This document shows positions 16,105-24,889 of a DNA stretch of 51,200 nt, piece by piece. The position numbers were made by a program, and so were the translations under genes. The stretch comes from JAVBTT01 sp031550325 (GTDB taxonomy: Bacteria; Bacillota; Clostridia; Oscillospirales; UBA929). The stretch's first letter is position 1. The number at the start of each line of letters is the position of its first letter. Location of the stretch: positions 1 to 51,200 of the forward strand of contig JAVBOR010000022.1 of NCBI GenBank assembly GCA_031550325.1, in the 5' to 3' direction. The notes under the pieces were generated by a model. That model ran no database searches and was not told where the DNA came from. It was given only the letters and a program-made list of their open reading frames with translations.

Positions 16105-16130
16105 CTCCTCTCAGACCTTTCTGAGGGGAG
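16105..16130 (+). terminator. Hairpin followed by a U-rich tract
   Basis: CTCCTCTCAGA pairs with TCTGAGGGGAG (one G-T pair), and TTCATTTTTC follows on the plus strand. That fits an intrinsic terminator for a plus-strand transcript through the F repeat. It also lies just 3' of the minus-strand YitT gene and could protect that mRNA end. Confidence 0.55.
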
Positions 16131-16139
16131 TTCATTTTT

Positions 16140-17012
16140 CTACTGCCCGTATGATTTAAAGCCCCGGCCCAGAACCTCGCGCGCGTTGAGCAGGATGACA
16201 AACGCCTCGGGGTCGGCGCTGACGACCGCGCGCTTGAGCTGCGCAAGCTCGTGGTTCCGCACGGCCACGAGCAGCGTCTGCTGCTCGGCATGCGTGTACA
16301 TGCCCTTGGTGGGAAAGCCCGTACAGCCGCGGCGCATGGTGGTGAAGATTCCCTTCGTCACCTCTTCGGGATGGTTGGTGACAATCATCGCGGCGCTGGC
16401 GTGATCCTGTCCGGACAGGATCGCGTCTATCACGCTCGACGACACAAACAGCACAACCATGGCGTACAGCGCAGCCTCGGCGCGCTGGAAAATGGCAGCC
16501 GAGATGACAATCACCACGGCGTTGATAATCAGATTGATCCGACCGATGCTGACATGTTCAAGCTTGCGGTGAACAAACTTGGCCAAAATATCGCTGCCGC
16601 CTGTCGTCGCGCCCTGCGCGAACACAATCCCCAGCCCCGCGCCGCTGAGCACGCCGCCGTACAGGCAGATCAGCAGCGGGTTGTCGGTGGGCGTCAGGGC
16701 GCTCAGATGCGCCGAAAAGAAGTCGATGAGCACCGAGGACATAATCGTGGCAAAGATCGTGCGGATGAGAAAGCGCCGCCCCATGGCCTTATAGGACAGC
16801 AAAAAAAGCGGAATGTTCAGCACGAGAATCATGGCGCCCATGGGCAGACTGAACAGATAGTTGAGCACCATCGCCACGCCCGAGACGCCGCCGAGCGGGA
16901 TGCCGGCGGGCTTGGTGAACATCGCCACCGACAGCGCGTACAGAGAGTTGCCCAAAAGAATCATCAGGTACTGCGCCACATCGCGGGCCTTGATCCGCTT
17001 AAGGATGTTCAT
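16140..17012 (-). CDS. YitT family membrane protein (DUF161/DUF2179)
   Basis: A 290-residue protein with five or six membrane helices in the first 190 residues (YitT_membrane), including the GxxLGGVSGVAMVLNY signature, followed by a cytosolic C-terminal DUF2179 domain (about 205-285) with MRRGCTGFPTKGMYT and the closing VREVLGRGF-type segment. Transport or sensing roles are suggested for this family but the substrate is unknown. The ATG at 17012, nine bases after GGAG, lies inside the mrnC tail (14-base overlap), implying coupled translation. Confidence 0.9.
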   Translation of the reverse strand: MNILKRIKARDVAQYLMILLGNSLYALSVAMFTKPAGIPLGGVSGVAMVLNYLFSLPMGAMILVLNIPLFLLSYKAMGRRFLIRTIFATIMSSVLIDFFSAHLSALTPTDNPLLICLYGGVLSGAGLGIVFAQGATTGGSDILAKFVHRKLEHVSIGRINLIINAVVIVISAAIFQRAEAALYAMVVLFVSSSVIDAILSGQDHASAAMIVTNHPEEVTKGIFTTMRRGCTGFPTKGMYTHAEQQTLLVAVRNHELAQLKRAVVSADPEAFVILLNAREVLGRGFKSYGQ

Positions 17013-17391
17013 CCATCATCACTCCAAACAGTTCGGCCAGCCGGGCGGACCGACCGGTAAGATACAAAAAACCAACCAGCGTCTCCAGCGCGGTCGCGGC
17101 GCCATAGGCCGCCCGCGTCGCCGCTTTGGGCACGCTGCCCACCTGCGCGTTGCGCCCCCGCCTGTACGCCGCCTGTTCCTCCTCGGTCAAAAGCGGCAGA
17201 ATTCTCTGGGCCATGCCGGCCTGCGCCGTGGCGTTGACCAGCCGCACGCGCGCTAAGTGCATTGCCCGCGCACTGGGCTCGGCGCACAGCCGCGTGCGCA
17301 CCATGAGCTCGAACACGGCGTCGCCGACCTGCGCGACGGCAAGCGTGGACATTTGCCCTACCTGAGCGGGCGACATTTCCCCGTATAGCAT
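16999..17391 (-). CDS. mrnC: Mini-ribonuclease III
   Basis: A 130-residue RNase III catalytic domain lacking a dsRNA-binding domain. In Bacillus it matures 23S rRNA ends with L3. The family pattern is intact: VAQVGDAVFELMVRTRL carries the catalytic acidic residue region, RGRNAQVGSVPKAA the central motif and ALETLVGFLYLTG the C-terminal acidic helix. The ATG at 17391 follows GGAGGGG. In many Firmicutes mrnC lies after cysS; here it sits between a glycosyltransferase and YitT. Confidence 0.93.
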   Translation of the reverse strand: MLYGEMSPAQVGQMSTLAVAQVGDAVFELMVRTRLCAEPSARAMHLARVRLVNATAQAGMAQRILPLLTEEEQAAYRRGRNAQVGSVPKAATRAAYGAATALETLVGFLYLTGRSARLAELFGVMMDEHP

Positions 17392-17409
17392 AGGCTGCCC
17401 CTCCTTGTT

Positions 17410-18861
17410 TTATGCGCGGCGCGCGCCGAGACGCAGCCCCGCGGCGAGGATCAGCAGCGCGTCGGCCGGGTAATGATAGCGCGCGTTGGCCTCCAAAAAC
17501 AGGAACACGAGCACATACCCGATCAGCGCCGTCACACAAAGCCGAAAGACCTCGTTGCCGGCCAGGTTTTTCCATGTCCGCAGCGGCGCAATGCAGCAAA
17601 GCGCCAGAAGCGCCCACCAATAGGCGTTGCTGACCAGCTCCATCGCCGCCTTGTGCGGCTCCAAATCCACTTTTCCTTCTCCGGCGGCCTTGGCCGGGTT
17701 CTGCAAAAAGACCATCCAGTACACCATCGCGTTGTCGCGCGACCAGAGTGAAACAAATTTTTTCGCAAAAAGTGCAGGCAGGCTTCCGGTCTTCAGGTTG
17801 TCCCCAAGCCGCTCCAGCCCCATCACAAAGTACTCTCTTTGCAGCGCCTTGGCGTCATGGAGCTCGTTCATGCGCTCAAAAAGGCCGTCGGCGTCGACGG
17901 TGTTCCAACCGCCCGACGTTTTTATGTTCATGCCGACATACAGGTTCCAGCCGGGCGCGCCCGACGCAGGCGCATGCCCAAGCGCTTTTTGCGTCCCCCA
18001 GCCGATCAGCGCCCCCAACAGCAGGTACGCCGCCAGCACGACCGCCCCGCACATCAGCCTGTCCCGCCAGCGCGCGCGCCAGAAAACACCCAGGCACAAA
18101 AGCGCGGCGATCAGCAGCACAAGGCCGAGCGGGCGAACGGCGTTGGCCAGGCACAGGGCGGTGCCGAGCGCCGCGCTGTACGCAAGAAGCGGCAGAACGC
18201 CCCGATTCTCTCCGCCGGTCAGCAGCACAAACAGCCACACGCCGAGCAGCAGGGCTGCGACGAACAGCGGCTCGCTGCACGGAAGCGGACTGTGCCAAAG
18301 GCTTGCGGGGTTTAGGGCAAACAGCAGCGCCGCGCCAAACGCGCCCTCGGCGCAGACAAAACGCTTGACAATCACGAAGATGAGGACGCAGCTCAGCGCG
18401 TCCAGCGCGATGTTCAGCCCGTACACAGGCACGAGGCCTTCGCCCGTCAGGCGAAATACAAGGCTGAGCAGCGTTGGATAGCCCAGCAGGTGGGGAAACA
18501 GCGCCTGATAATCGGCTTCTGGCGGCGGCAGTCCGCGGGCAAACAGAACCGCCGTATCGTAATACCTCGTAAAGTCGTACGAGGGGACAATGTCGGTCAC
18601 ACAGACAAACACGACGCGCAGCGCGACGGCCAGCAGCGCCGCGGCGGCCGGAAGGACCCACCCCGGCAGGCGGCGCAGCGCCGGCGCGGCAAAACGCAGC
18701 GCAAACAGCAGCGCCGCGGCGGCGCACAGACCCAGCAAAAGCTCCAGCCAGAACACGCCTCTGGCCAGCGCGCCGCCGAGCGCGGCAAACAGTGCGAACA
18801 GCGCCAAAAACGCACACAGCGCCGCCGAGGCGATGGAGGAAAAACGCGCGTTGGTCTTCAA
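17410..18861 (-). CDS. Polytopic glycosyltransferase, GT39/ArnT-like
   Basis: A 483-residue membrane protein with 10-12 hydrophobic helices and the architecture of GT-C transferases that use polyprenyl-phosphate sugars. The first extracytoplasmic loop after the second or third helix carries acidic residues (YDFTRYYDTAVLFARGL) where GT39 enzymes hold the catalytic Asp. ARYHYPADALLILAAG near the end resembles the family's last helix. The TTG at 18861 has AGGTG five bases upstream. It lies head to head with a GT2 enzyme of the polyprenyl-phosphate-sugar synthase type, its likely donor source. Very GC-rich. Confidence 0.75.
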   Translation of the reverse strand: MKTNARFSSIASAALCAFLALFALFAALGGALARGVFWLELLLGLCAAAALLFALRFAAPALRRLPGWVLPAAAALLAVALRVVFVCVTDIVPSYDFTRYYDTAVLFARGLPPPEADYQALFPHLLGYPTLLSLVFRLTGEGLVPVYGLNIALDALSCVLIFVIVKRFVCAEGAFGAALLFALNPASLWHSPLPCSEPLFVAALLLGVWLFVLLTGGENRGVLPLLAYSAALGTALCLANAVRPLGLVLLIAALLCLGVFWRARWRDRLMCGAVVLAAYLLLGALIGWGTQKALGHAPASGAPGWNLYVGMNIKTSGGWNTVDADGLFERMNELHDAKALQREYFVMGLERLGDNLKTGSLPALFAKKFVSLWSRDNAMVYWMVFLQNPAKAAGEGKVDLEPHKAAMELVSNAYWWALLALCCIAPLRTWKNLAGNEVFRLCVTALIGYVLVFLFLEANARYHYPADALLILAAGLRLGARRA

Positions 18862-18873
18862 GATGTCACCTAC

Positions 18874-18901
18874 TTGTTATTTTGAGGCAATGTGGTATAC
18901 T
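18874..18901 (+). promoter_or_regulatory. Promoter of the GT2 gene
   Basis: TTGTTA (18874-18879), 16 bases and TATACT (18896-18901), about 50 bases upstream of the TTG start at 18953. The -10 overlaps a GTATAC palindrome. Confidence 0.55.
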
Positions 18902-18952
18902 CTGTTGTGTAGTTCCGAATGCTGACAAACGCAGAAAAAGGAGCGGTGTTTA

Positions 18953-19894
18953 TTGTATTCCATTGTTGTGCCGTTATATAACGAACAGGAGGTCATCGGA
19001 GAGACGTATAAGCGCCTTAAGGCGGTTATGGACGGACTCGGCGAGCCGTATGAGCTCATTTTCATCAACGACGGCAGCCGGGATCAAACCTGGCAGCTGG
19101 CCTGCGCGCTGGCAGAGCGCGATCAAGCGCTCAGACTCATTGGCTTTTCACGCAACTTCGGCCACCAGACAGCCATCACCGCCGGCATGGACTTTGCGCA
19201 GGGCGACGCCATTGTCGTCATCGACGCCGACCTCCAGGATCCGCCCGAGCTCATCCCTGTGATGATCGAGCAGTGGAAAGAGGGCGCTCAGGTGGTCTAC
19301 GGCAAGCGCGCCAAGCGAAAGGGCGAAAGCGCGTTTAAAAAAATCACGGCCAAGCTGTTCTACCGCACGCTCAACGCGCTGACCGACGTTGAGCTGCCCG
19401 TCGACGCCGGCGACTTTCGCCTGATCGACCGCAAGGTCTGCGACTCGCTCAAAAAGCTCCCCGAACGAAACCGCTATGTGCGCGGTCTCGTGAGCTGGGT
19501 CGGCTTTAAGCAAACCGCCGTGGAGTACGTCCGCGAGGAGCGGTTTGCGGGGGAAACCAAATATCCCCTGCGCAAAATGATTAAGTTTGCCACGGACGCG
19601 CTGGCCTCATTTTCCTACAAACCGCTGAAAATGTCAACCTGGTTGGGCGCGATCGTGGCCATCGCGAGCTTTGTTTTTCTCATTTTTGTCGTCATTCAGC
19701 GTATTTTTTTCGCCCATACCGTCAATTTGTCGGGTTGGGCGTCCATCGTGGCCATCATGCTGTTCTTTAACGGCGTTGTCTTGCTCATGCTGGGCATCAT
19801 CGGGGAGTACATCGGGCGCATTTACGACGAGGCCAAGGGCCGCCCGTTGTATATCGTCGGCCAGACCGTCAATATCGATGCCCCGCAAGATTAA
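18953..19894 (+). CDS. GT2 glycosyltransferase, polyprenyl-phosphate sugar synthase type
   Basis: A 313-residue enzyme of the DPM1/GtrB class that moves a sugar from a nucleotide donor to polyprenyl phosphate on the cytosolic face. The GT2 fold is clear: IVVPLYNEQEVI, FINDGSRDQT, the DxD-containing VIDADLQDPPELI, and GDFRLIDRKV plus RNRYVRG for acceptor handling. Two C-terminal membrane helices (about 224-245 and 258-285) match GtrB. The start is TTG at 18953, nine bases after AAAGGAG. Monocistronic, divergent from a GT-C transferase that would use its lipid-linked product. Confidence 0.92.
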   Translation: MYSIVVPLYNEQEVIGETYKRLKAVMDGLGEPYELIFINDGSRDQTWQLACALAERDQALRLIGFSRNFGHQTAITAGMDFAQGDAIVVIDADLQDPPELIPVMIEQWKEGAQVVYGKRAKRKGESAFKKITAKLFYRTLNALTDVELPVDAGDFRLIDRKVCDSLKKLPERNRYVRGLVSWVGFKQTAVEYVREERFAGETKYPLRKMIKFATDALASFSYKPLKMSTWLGAIVAIASFVFLIFVVIQRIFFAHTVNLSGWASIVAIMLFFNGVVLLMLGIIGEYIGRIYDEAKGRPLYIVGQTVNIDAPQD

Positions 19895-19899
19895 CCCGT

Positions 19900-20108
19900 C
19901 CAAAAAGCCCCTCGCGTCCTCGTCCTTTATCGGTTTTCACGCCGAGCCTGGCGGCGCAGCCGGCAGGTCCTCGCTGGAATGAATCCAGGGAAAATAGGAA
20001 CAACAACGGTTTCGGGAATTTATTTCTCGAAACCGTTTCCCTTCAAACCTCCTTACGGTTTGATCCTATCCCCACTCTGTTAAAGAACCCTTAGTCCTTT
20101 GACAGCCT
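19900..20108 (-). repeat. Mosaic 3'-end repeat, copy at the GH3 gene
   Basis: Read from the GH3 stop (20170) on the minus strand: a CTGTCAAAGGAC/GTTCTTTAACAG hairpin (20077-20105), an AAACC/GGTTT module (20044-20062), an AACGGTTTCG/CGAAACCGTT hairpin (20010-20039), then the long module with cores AGCGAGGACCTGCCGGC and GAAAACCGATAAAGGACGAG (about 19912-19975). The last part matches 51030-51100, in the opposite orientation, at roughly nine bases in ten over nearly 60 bases. No gene is supported in this gap. Confidence 0.7.
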
Positions 20109-20110
20109 TT

Positions 20111-20146
20111 GGGCCGCCCCTCCCCCTAGAAGGGGAAGGGCGGCCC
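20111..20146 (-). terminator. Hairpin downstream of the GH3-esterase gene
   Basis: GGGCCGCCC pairs with GGGCGGCCC, and after one mismatch five more pairs (TCCCC/GGGGA) close a CTAGAA loop. It lies 23 bases after the GH3 stop. The minus-strand continuation starts AAAGG, without a U-tract, so it may act as a 3' stabiliser as well as a terminator. Confidence 0.5.
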
Positions 20147-20169
20147 GGGCTGTAAGATAGGAGAGAAAA

Positions 20170-23100
20170 TTACGGAGCTGTCACGGTAAACGTAAAGGAA
20201 TAGCTGGGGAAGAGTCTGGGATACTTGACGCCGGATATTACGATCTTGGTTCCGCTCGCCATCTGCGTGGCGTCATAGCCGAGCACCTCGACCGTCAGTT
20301 TGTCGGAGAGAACCGCCGCGTTATAGGCCGTTCCGGCGATCAAAACACAGCCGGCTGTCTTTTTCAGCGTGAGGGCTTCATTGAACCTGATCTGCAGCTT
20401 GCCCTCCTCCACAAACGCGTTTCCGGCCCAGATGCCGGTATCGTACTCGACGACGTCAATGTCGCAGGCCACGCTGGCGCTTCCGCAGACGACCACGAGC
20501 GCATAGGTTCCGGCCTCCGGCGCGGCGTCAATGTGCATACGGGCGGCGCCGCCCACAACAGGCGCGGGATACAGAAGCTGATCGTTAACGCTGAGATACG
20601 CCACGGCGCCGTCAAGGTTCTCGCCGACCACCGTGAGGTTCAGGTTGGCGGGCAGGGTCTCGACGATCGTGGGGGTGCTGACCGAAACGGACGTCAGCAC
20701 GGGCGCGGCGGACCGGGACTTGGTGGCCAGCCACTCCCAAATGGTGGTCTGTTGTCCGTCGACCTCGGCGACGCATTCGTTGTTGAACACGTACAGCCAG
20801 GACCAGTGGCCCATGTACTCATAGGGGTTGCCTTCCGCGTCTTTGTAGAGCCCTGTTGTGTCAAACACGCCGGGGAACTCGGAGACAACCAGATCCTTTG
20901 CTCCGGCGGCGATCAAACGGGCAACCGTGGGCAGGGAATACTGCGCGGGGGGCAGCGTTGTGTCGTTGGCAGCCCAGGTCATCCAGATCGGAAGCTCTTT
21001 CCAGATGTCGATGGTGCTGTCGGGCACCACGGCGTCCAGATAGCCTTCGCAGATGGGATATCCCGCCGCGTAGAAATCGGGATACTCTTCCAGCAGCTTG
21101 AGCGTCATGTAGCCGCCGTTGGAGCAGCCGCCGACGATCACGCGGTCGACGTCAATATCGTCGTTGGCCGCCACGTAGGAGGCGATAAGCTCCTGCAGGG
21201 ACTCGGTGTAGATGGACTTTCCGTTAATCGGGGCGCCACTTTCGTCGGTCGCCCAAGTCATCCAGGCTCTGGGCGTCTGAGGCGCCAGCACATACGCGCC
21301 GTCAAAGATGCCCTGGATTGCGCTGTCGGCAAGCGCGACGGCCTTGTTGCCCAGAATCGAGATCTCGGGGTTGGTGCCGCCTTCGCCGCCGCCGTGCAGC
21401 CAGACGATCAGCGCATTTTTCTTGTCGTCGGCGGGCGGGGCGTAGGCCGCATAGGTCAGGGCCGTGCCGTCGGTGGCCGCAAAGGAGTGCTTGGTGAACT
21501 CATCGGCGATCGGCAGGGTCTTTCCGGTCGATACGGGGTTGATGGCAAGCTCGTCATACAGTGTAAGCCCGGCGCCCAGCATGGAGCCCGCGGTAAGCGT
21601 GATGGCGTTATTGTAGGGATTGGACCAGACGTTGGCCATCGCCCAGGTCTGGAAGTCAATCAGGAAGGTAAACGGGGAGCCCTCTGTCGGAGAGACTCTG
21701 AGTTCAAGCGTAACAAAGCTGCTGTTGCCGTCCAGCCGGTTTCCGGCGGCGTCGGAGGTGTAGGCGTCCAGAACCGTTCTGGTCTGCGTCTCAACGCCAA
21801 ACATGGCCTGCTTGGTCACGACCACGCTAAAGTCGGACGCGTCCACAGAGGTCTGATTGATCTCGTCGTCGAGCGACACAATGATTTTGGGAACTGCAGG
21901 GCCCCAGTCGTAGCCCTCGGCGATAAACGAATAGGTGCCGGTCAGGGTCTTGGAGGCGCTTTCAAAGGGCTTGGCGTACTTCGCGACGCGCTCGTCCTCG
22001 ATTTTTCCGGCCCAGTTCATGCCGAACGCGTAATTGTACGTGCCGCCGTTTTCGTCGGTATGCGCGACCATGTCAAACGGGATATCCTCAAGCTGCTGCT
22101 CGACCGTGGTCATGTTGGCCGGCATTTGGAAGGGGAGCAGGCCCTGCGGATTGTACTTGCCCGCAACGACCTCCAGCATGGCCTGATCGCTCGCGCCGAA
22201 CGCGAGAACGATGCCGTCCACCTGATCCTCAAACTCGTAGAAGCACATCGGGTTCTCAGCCTGTACGGCCACGACCACGGGGACCTGCACGCTGTCCTCG
22301 CCCAAACCCACCTTCGCGCGGGACACGGTGTTCAGGATGAGGTCAAGGTCGGACTCGTTGATTGTGGTGGTCGACTTGCCGCCGTAGTAGCGGGACATTC
22401 CGGCCTCGCCGCCTGCCGCAACCCATCTGGCGTCCTCGGCCGGGTCATAGGAGAGGGGCTTGGCGCGCACGACCGCGGGATCGGCCGTGTACGGGCGATA
22501 CTGCAGGGACTTGGGGATATATCCGTTGCTCAGGGGCTCTTCGGCGTCATAGCCGGCCTCGCCGGGGACGTTGCGCTGGCTGGCGAGGTAGCCGTAGCCG
22601 CTGAACATGTCGCCGACGTTGGTGGGGCTCGTGACCTTGACAATGGCAAAGTCGACGTCCGCAAAGTCGGTCAGCGCGATAATGTCGTCTGCCTGGGGAT
22701 TCTCAGGGTCGGCGCCTTCTCTGATGGTGTCGGTCTTGACCACAAAGAAATCATTGGCAAAATCCTCGGCAAACGCTAAGCCGTAGTGCGCCGGAACTGC
22801 AGGAGAGGCGATTACGCCCTCGACGATCACAGCCGCCTTAAACGGAACGAGCTTTTGCGGAATGTATACTGTGGGCTTGGTCTCGCGCTCCTGAATGATG
22901 CTGTCGCTGTTTTTCAGCATGACAATCGATTTCAGCTGCGCCTCGTAACCGACGTCCATGAACGCCTTTTGGCCGACAAACGCAGCCGACGCTTCAACGT
23001 TCAGGTACGGGTCTTCAAACAGGCCCAGGCGGAACTCATTGAGCAGCACACGGCGGGCAGTGTCGCCGAAGCGCTTGTCCATCGTATCTTTGCCATATTT

Positions 23101-24504
23101 CGTCACGCCAAGATTGTACGCCGCGACGATGGGCGCCTTGATCTGCAGGCCGCCGTACTCATCTAGGCCGGCCATAATGCCCTGCAGAACCATGGCGGCG
23201 CCGTCGGACGTGTCAACGCCCCAGGCCATGCCGCCCCAGATCATTATGGGGTTGCCGCCGATGACGCTCCACATGCCGCTGATCAGCCAGTCGGAGCAGA
23301 TGATGCCGTCAAATCCGAGGTCGCCGCGCAGAACTTCGGCCAGTTTGTAGTTGCTGTAGCCGCTGCCGACCGCTTCACCGATCGACGCGCCGTTTTCATC
23401 AATGGCGATGGAGTACGACGGCATTACAGCCGCCGCGCCGCCGGTCTTGCCCACGAGGTCGGCGCTGAGGCCGGCCTGGAACGGCTCTAAATGCGTTTTA
23501 AACGCGCCGCCCGGGAACACGGCGTACTTGCCGACGTTGGCGTGCGACTCACGGCCGCCTTCGCCCACGCCGTCGCCCGGCCAGTGCTTGATCATGGTTG
23601 TAACCGAATCCTTGCCCCAGCCCATGTCCACGCCGTCCACATAGGTGGACTGGAAGCCGGCCACATAGGCCGCGGTCAGATCGGAGGCCAGAAGCGGGCC
23701 CTCGCCGAAGGTGCCGTTGATGCGGTTCCAGCGCGGCTCGGTGCCCAGGTCAATCTGCGGGGAAAGCGCCGTGTTGATGCCAAGCGCTCTGTATTCCTGA
23801 GAGGTGATGACGCCGTGCTGCTTGACCACTTCGGGATCAAACGTCGCGGCCAGCCCCAGGTTGCTCGGCCATTTCGACAGCGAAGCGGTGCTGCCGTCAT
23901 AGTATTCCGAGGCGGCTGCGTTGCTGCGCGGGTCGGAGGTGATGTTGGCGGGAATGCCCCAGCCCAGGCTCTCGGCATACGCCTGAACCGCGTTGCTCCA
24001 CTTTGCCGTGGTGGCGGTCGTCGCCGTGGTGTCGGCGTTGAGCAGGGAGCGGATGTTCTGGGTGTCGATCAACTCTTTCTGCGCGGCGGTCAGCGCCGGG
24101 GTCAGTCCCGACTGGTGCATGCTGACCATCATGAGACCGGCGATCTGCTCAATGCCGTTAGGATCGGCAATCATTTTCCCGGCCAAATCGGCGGCGCGCT
24201 CGGCGTCTGTGGCTCTCCAGTCCTCATAGATGTCAAGCGAGCCGTTTTTGTTCAGATCTTTAAATGCGTATGTATTTGCGCCGTCCTGCACGGACAGCAG
24301 CTGTACGCCGGAGGTCAGGGAGTAGCTCAGCGTTTCGCCGCCGTTGGGGTTGGTCACAACCGCAAATCCGTCGGCCTCATTAACAGAAATCTCATACCAG
24401 CCGGCGTCTCCGGGGGCGGCCAGCGCAAACGGCGCAGCGCCCAGCAGGATCAGAACTGCCAAAGTCAGCGAAAGTACCCTCTTTTTCCAAAGGATCTTTG
24501 TCAT
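20170..24504 (-). CDS. Secreted GH3 beta-glycosidase fused to an alpha/beta-hydrolase esterase
   Basis: A 1444-residue exported multidomain enzyme. A signal peptide (KRVLSLTLAVLILLGAAPFALA) ends near residue 29. A GH3 N-terminal barrel follows, with KHWPGDG and the nucleophile Asp405 in DGIICSDW, then the GH3 C-terminal domain to about residue 840. After a spacer (Ig-like region, about 860-1000) comes an alpha/beta hydrolase (about 1040-1290) with oxyanion segment VWLHGGGEGG, nucleophile Ser1128 in GCSNG and a late His in MGHWSW, resembling feruloyl or acetyl esterases and PHB-depolymerase-like enzymes. Two Ig-like stretches end the chain. No dockerin, SLH or LPXTG is seen. It probably removes both sugars and ester groups from plant polysaccharide; the exact substrate cannot be told. 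Confidence 0.9.
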   Translation of the reverse strand: MTKILWKKRVLSLTLAVLILLGAAPFALAAPGDAGWYEISVNEADGFAVVTNPNGGETLSYSLTSGVQLLSVQDGANTYAFKDLNKNGSLDIYEDWRATDAERAADLAGKMIADPNGIEQIAGLMMVSMHQSGLTPALTAAQKELIDTQNIRSLLNADTTATTATTAKWSNAVQAYAESLGWGIPANITSDPRSNAAASEYYDGSTASLSKWPSNLGLAATFDPEVVKQHGVITSQEYRALGINTALSPQIDLGTEPRWNRINGTFGEGPLLASDLTAAYVAGFQSTYVDGVDMGWGKDSVTTMIKHWPGDGVGEGGRESHANVGKYAVFPGGAFKTHLEPFQAGLSADLVGKTGGAAAVMPSYSIAIDENGASIGEAVGSGYSNYKLAEVLRGDLGFDGIICSDWLISGMWSVIGGNPIMIWGGMAWGVDTSDGAAMVLQGIMAGLDEYGGLQIKAPIVAAYNLGVTKYGKDTMDKRFGDTARRVLLNEFRLGLFEDPYLNVEASAAFVGQKAFMDVGYEAQLKSIVMLKNSDSIIQERETKPTVYIPQKLVPFKAAVIVEGVIASPAVPAHYGLAFAEDFANDFFVVKTDTIREGADPENPQADDIIALTDFADVDFAIVKVTSPTNVGDMFSGYGYLASQRNVPGEAGYDAEEPLSNGYIPKSLQYRPYTADPAVVRAKPLSYDPAEDARWVAAGGEAGMSRYYGGKSTTTINESDLDLILNTVSRAKVGLGEDSVQVPVVVAVQAENPMCFYEFEDQVDGIVLAFGASDQAMLEVVAGKYNPQGLLPFQMPANMTTVEQQLEDIPFDMVAHTDENGGTYNYAFGMNWAGKIEDERVAKYAKPFESASKTLTGTYSFIAEGYDWGPAVPKIIVSLDDEINQTSVDASDFSVVVTKQAMFGVETQTRTVLDAYTSDAAGNRLDGNSSFVTLELRVSPTEGSPFTFLIDFQTWAMANVWSNPYNNAITLTAGSMLGAGLTLYDELAINPVSTGKTLPIADEFTKHSFAATDGTALTYAAYAPPADDKKNALIVWLHGGGEGGTNPEISILGNKAVALADSAIQGIFDGAYVLAPQTPRAWMTWATDESGAPINGKSIYTESLQELIASYVAANDDIDVDRVIVGGCSNGGYMTLKLLEEYPDFYAAGYPICEGYLDAVVPDSTIDIWKELPIWMTWAANDTTLPPAQYSLPTVARLIAAGAKDLVVSEFPGVFDTTGLYKDAEGNPYEYMGHWSWLYVFNNECVAEVDGQQTTIWEWLATKSRSAAPVLTSVSVSTPTIVETLPANLNLTVVGENLDGAVAYLSVNDQLLYPAPVVGGAARMHIDAAPEAGTYALVVVCGSASVACDIDVVEYDTGIWAGNAFVEEGKLQIRFNEALTLKKTAGCVLIAGTAYNAAVLSDKLTVEVLGYDATQMASGTKIVISGVKYPRLFPSYSFTFTVTAP

Positions 24505-24702
24505 CGCTTTTCCTCCTAAATCTTTCCTTTTCCTTTTGTGGTCATTCTTCGATTAAACCATATGAGTTCCGCTTCGCGCCCGGCGCAAAAAACATGCCGG
24601 GCCACGCTTCAACCTCCTCTCTTTCGGGCCGCTCACACCTCGGCGGAGCGGCATTTATTCTGTCAACCCCCAAATGAGACACGCGCCTCACAAGACAAGT
24701 AC

Positions 24703-24731
24703 ATTTTACCATTGACTGGTCTTTTCGTCAA
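24703..24731 (-). promoter_or_regulatory. GH3-esterase promoter
   Basis: TTGACG (24731-24726), 17 bases and TAAAAT (24708-24703) on the minus strand, ten of twelve matches to consensus. The spacer contains the short dyad ACCA-TTGAC-TGGT. Confidence 0.65.
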
Positions 24732-24835
24732 GCATGTTGCCCATTTTTGCAAAAAACGCAGTGCTTTTTTTAGTTAATGTGCTAAAATGTTGTTCAGCCG
24801 CCGGGCGAGTGGCGCGGAAAAACAAACCGCCCGGC

Positions 24836-24864
24836 TTGACAAAATTTCCAAATCGCGGTATGAA
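24836..24864 (+). promoter_or_regulatory. tetR operon promoter
   Basis: TTGACA (24836-24841), 17 bases and TATGAA (24859-24864). Transcription should start near 24871, only a few bases before the AGGAGG (24879-24884) of tetR. The 8-bp inverted repeat ending at 24835 touches the -35 box, well placed for autoregulation. Confidence 0.7.
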
Positions 24865-24889
24865 TAGAGAGGTGGATAGGAGGTTGGCT

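Larger units (their letters stand above)
24505..24889. promoter_or_regulatory. Divergent regulatory region, GH3-esterase and tetR
   Basis: A gene-free 385-base intergenic stretch. It contains the GH3 promoter (24703-24731), a perfect GCCGGGCG/CGCCCGGC inverted repeat (24800-24807, 24828-24835) abutting the tetR -35, and the tetR promoter (24836-24864). ACCA-TTGAC-TGGT (24710-24722) lies in the GH3 promoter spacer. These dyads are the natural candidates for the TetR-family operator. The GH3 leader is about 190 bases long. Confidence 0.6.

Noticed and set aside
17876..18817. A 313-codon minus-strand ORF inside the GT39-like gene
   Set aside because: It is a second frame within a real membrane-protein gene; its Arg/Ala-rich product lacks membrane segments and a start site.
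20533..22779. A 748-codon plus-strand ORF opposite the GH3-esterase gene
   Set aside because: It is antisense to a gene with clear domains on the minus strand; the product is rich in Gly, His, Val and Arg with no recognisable fold.
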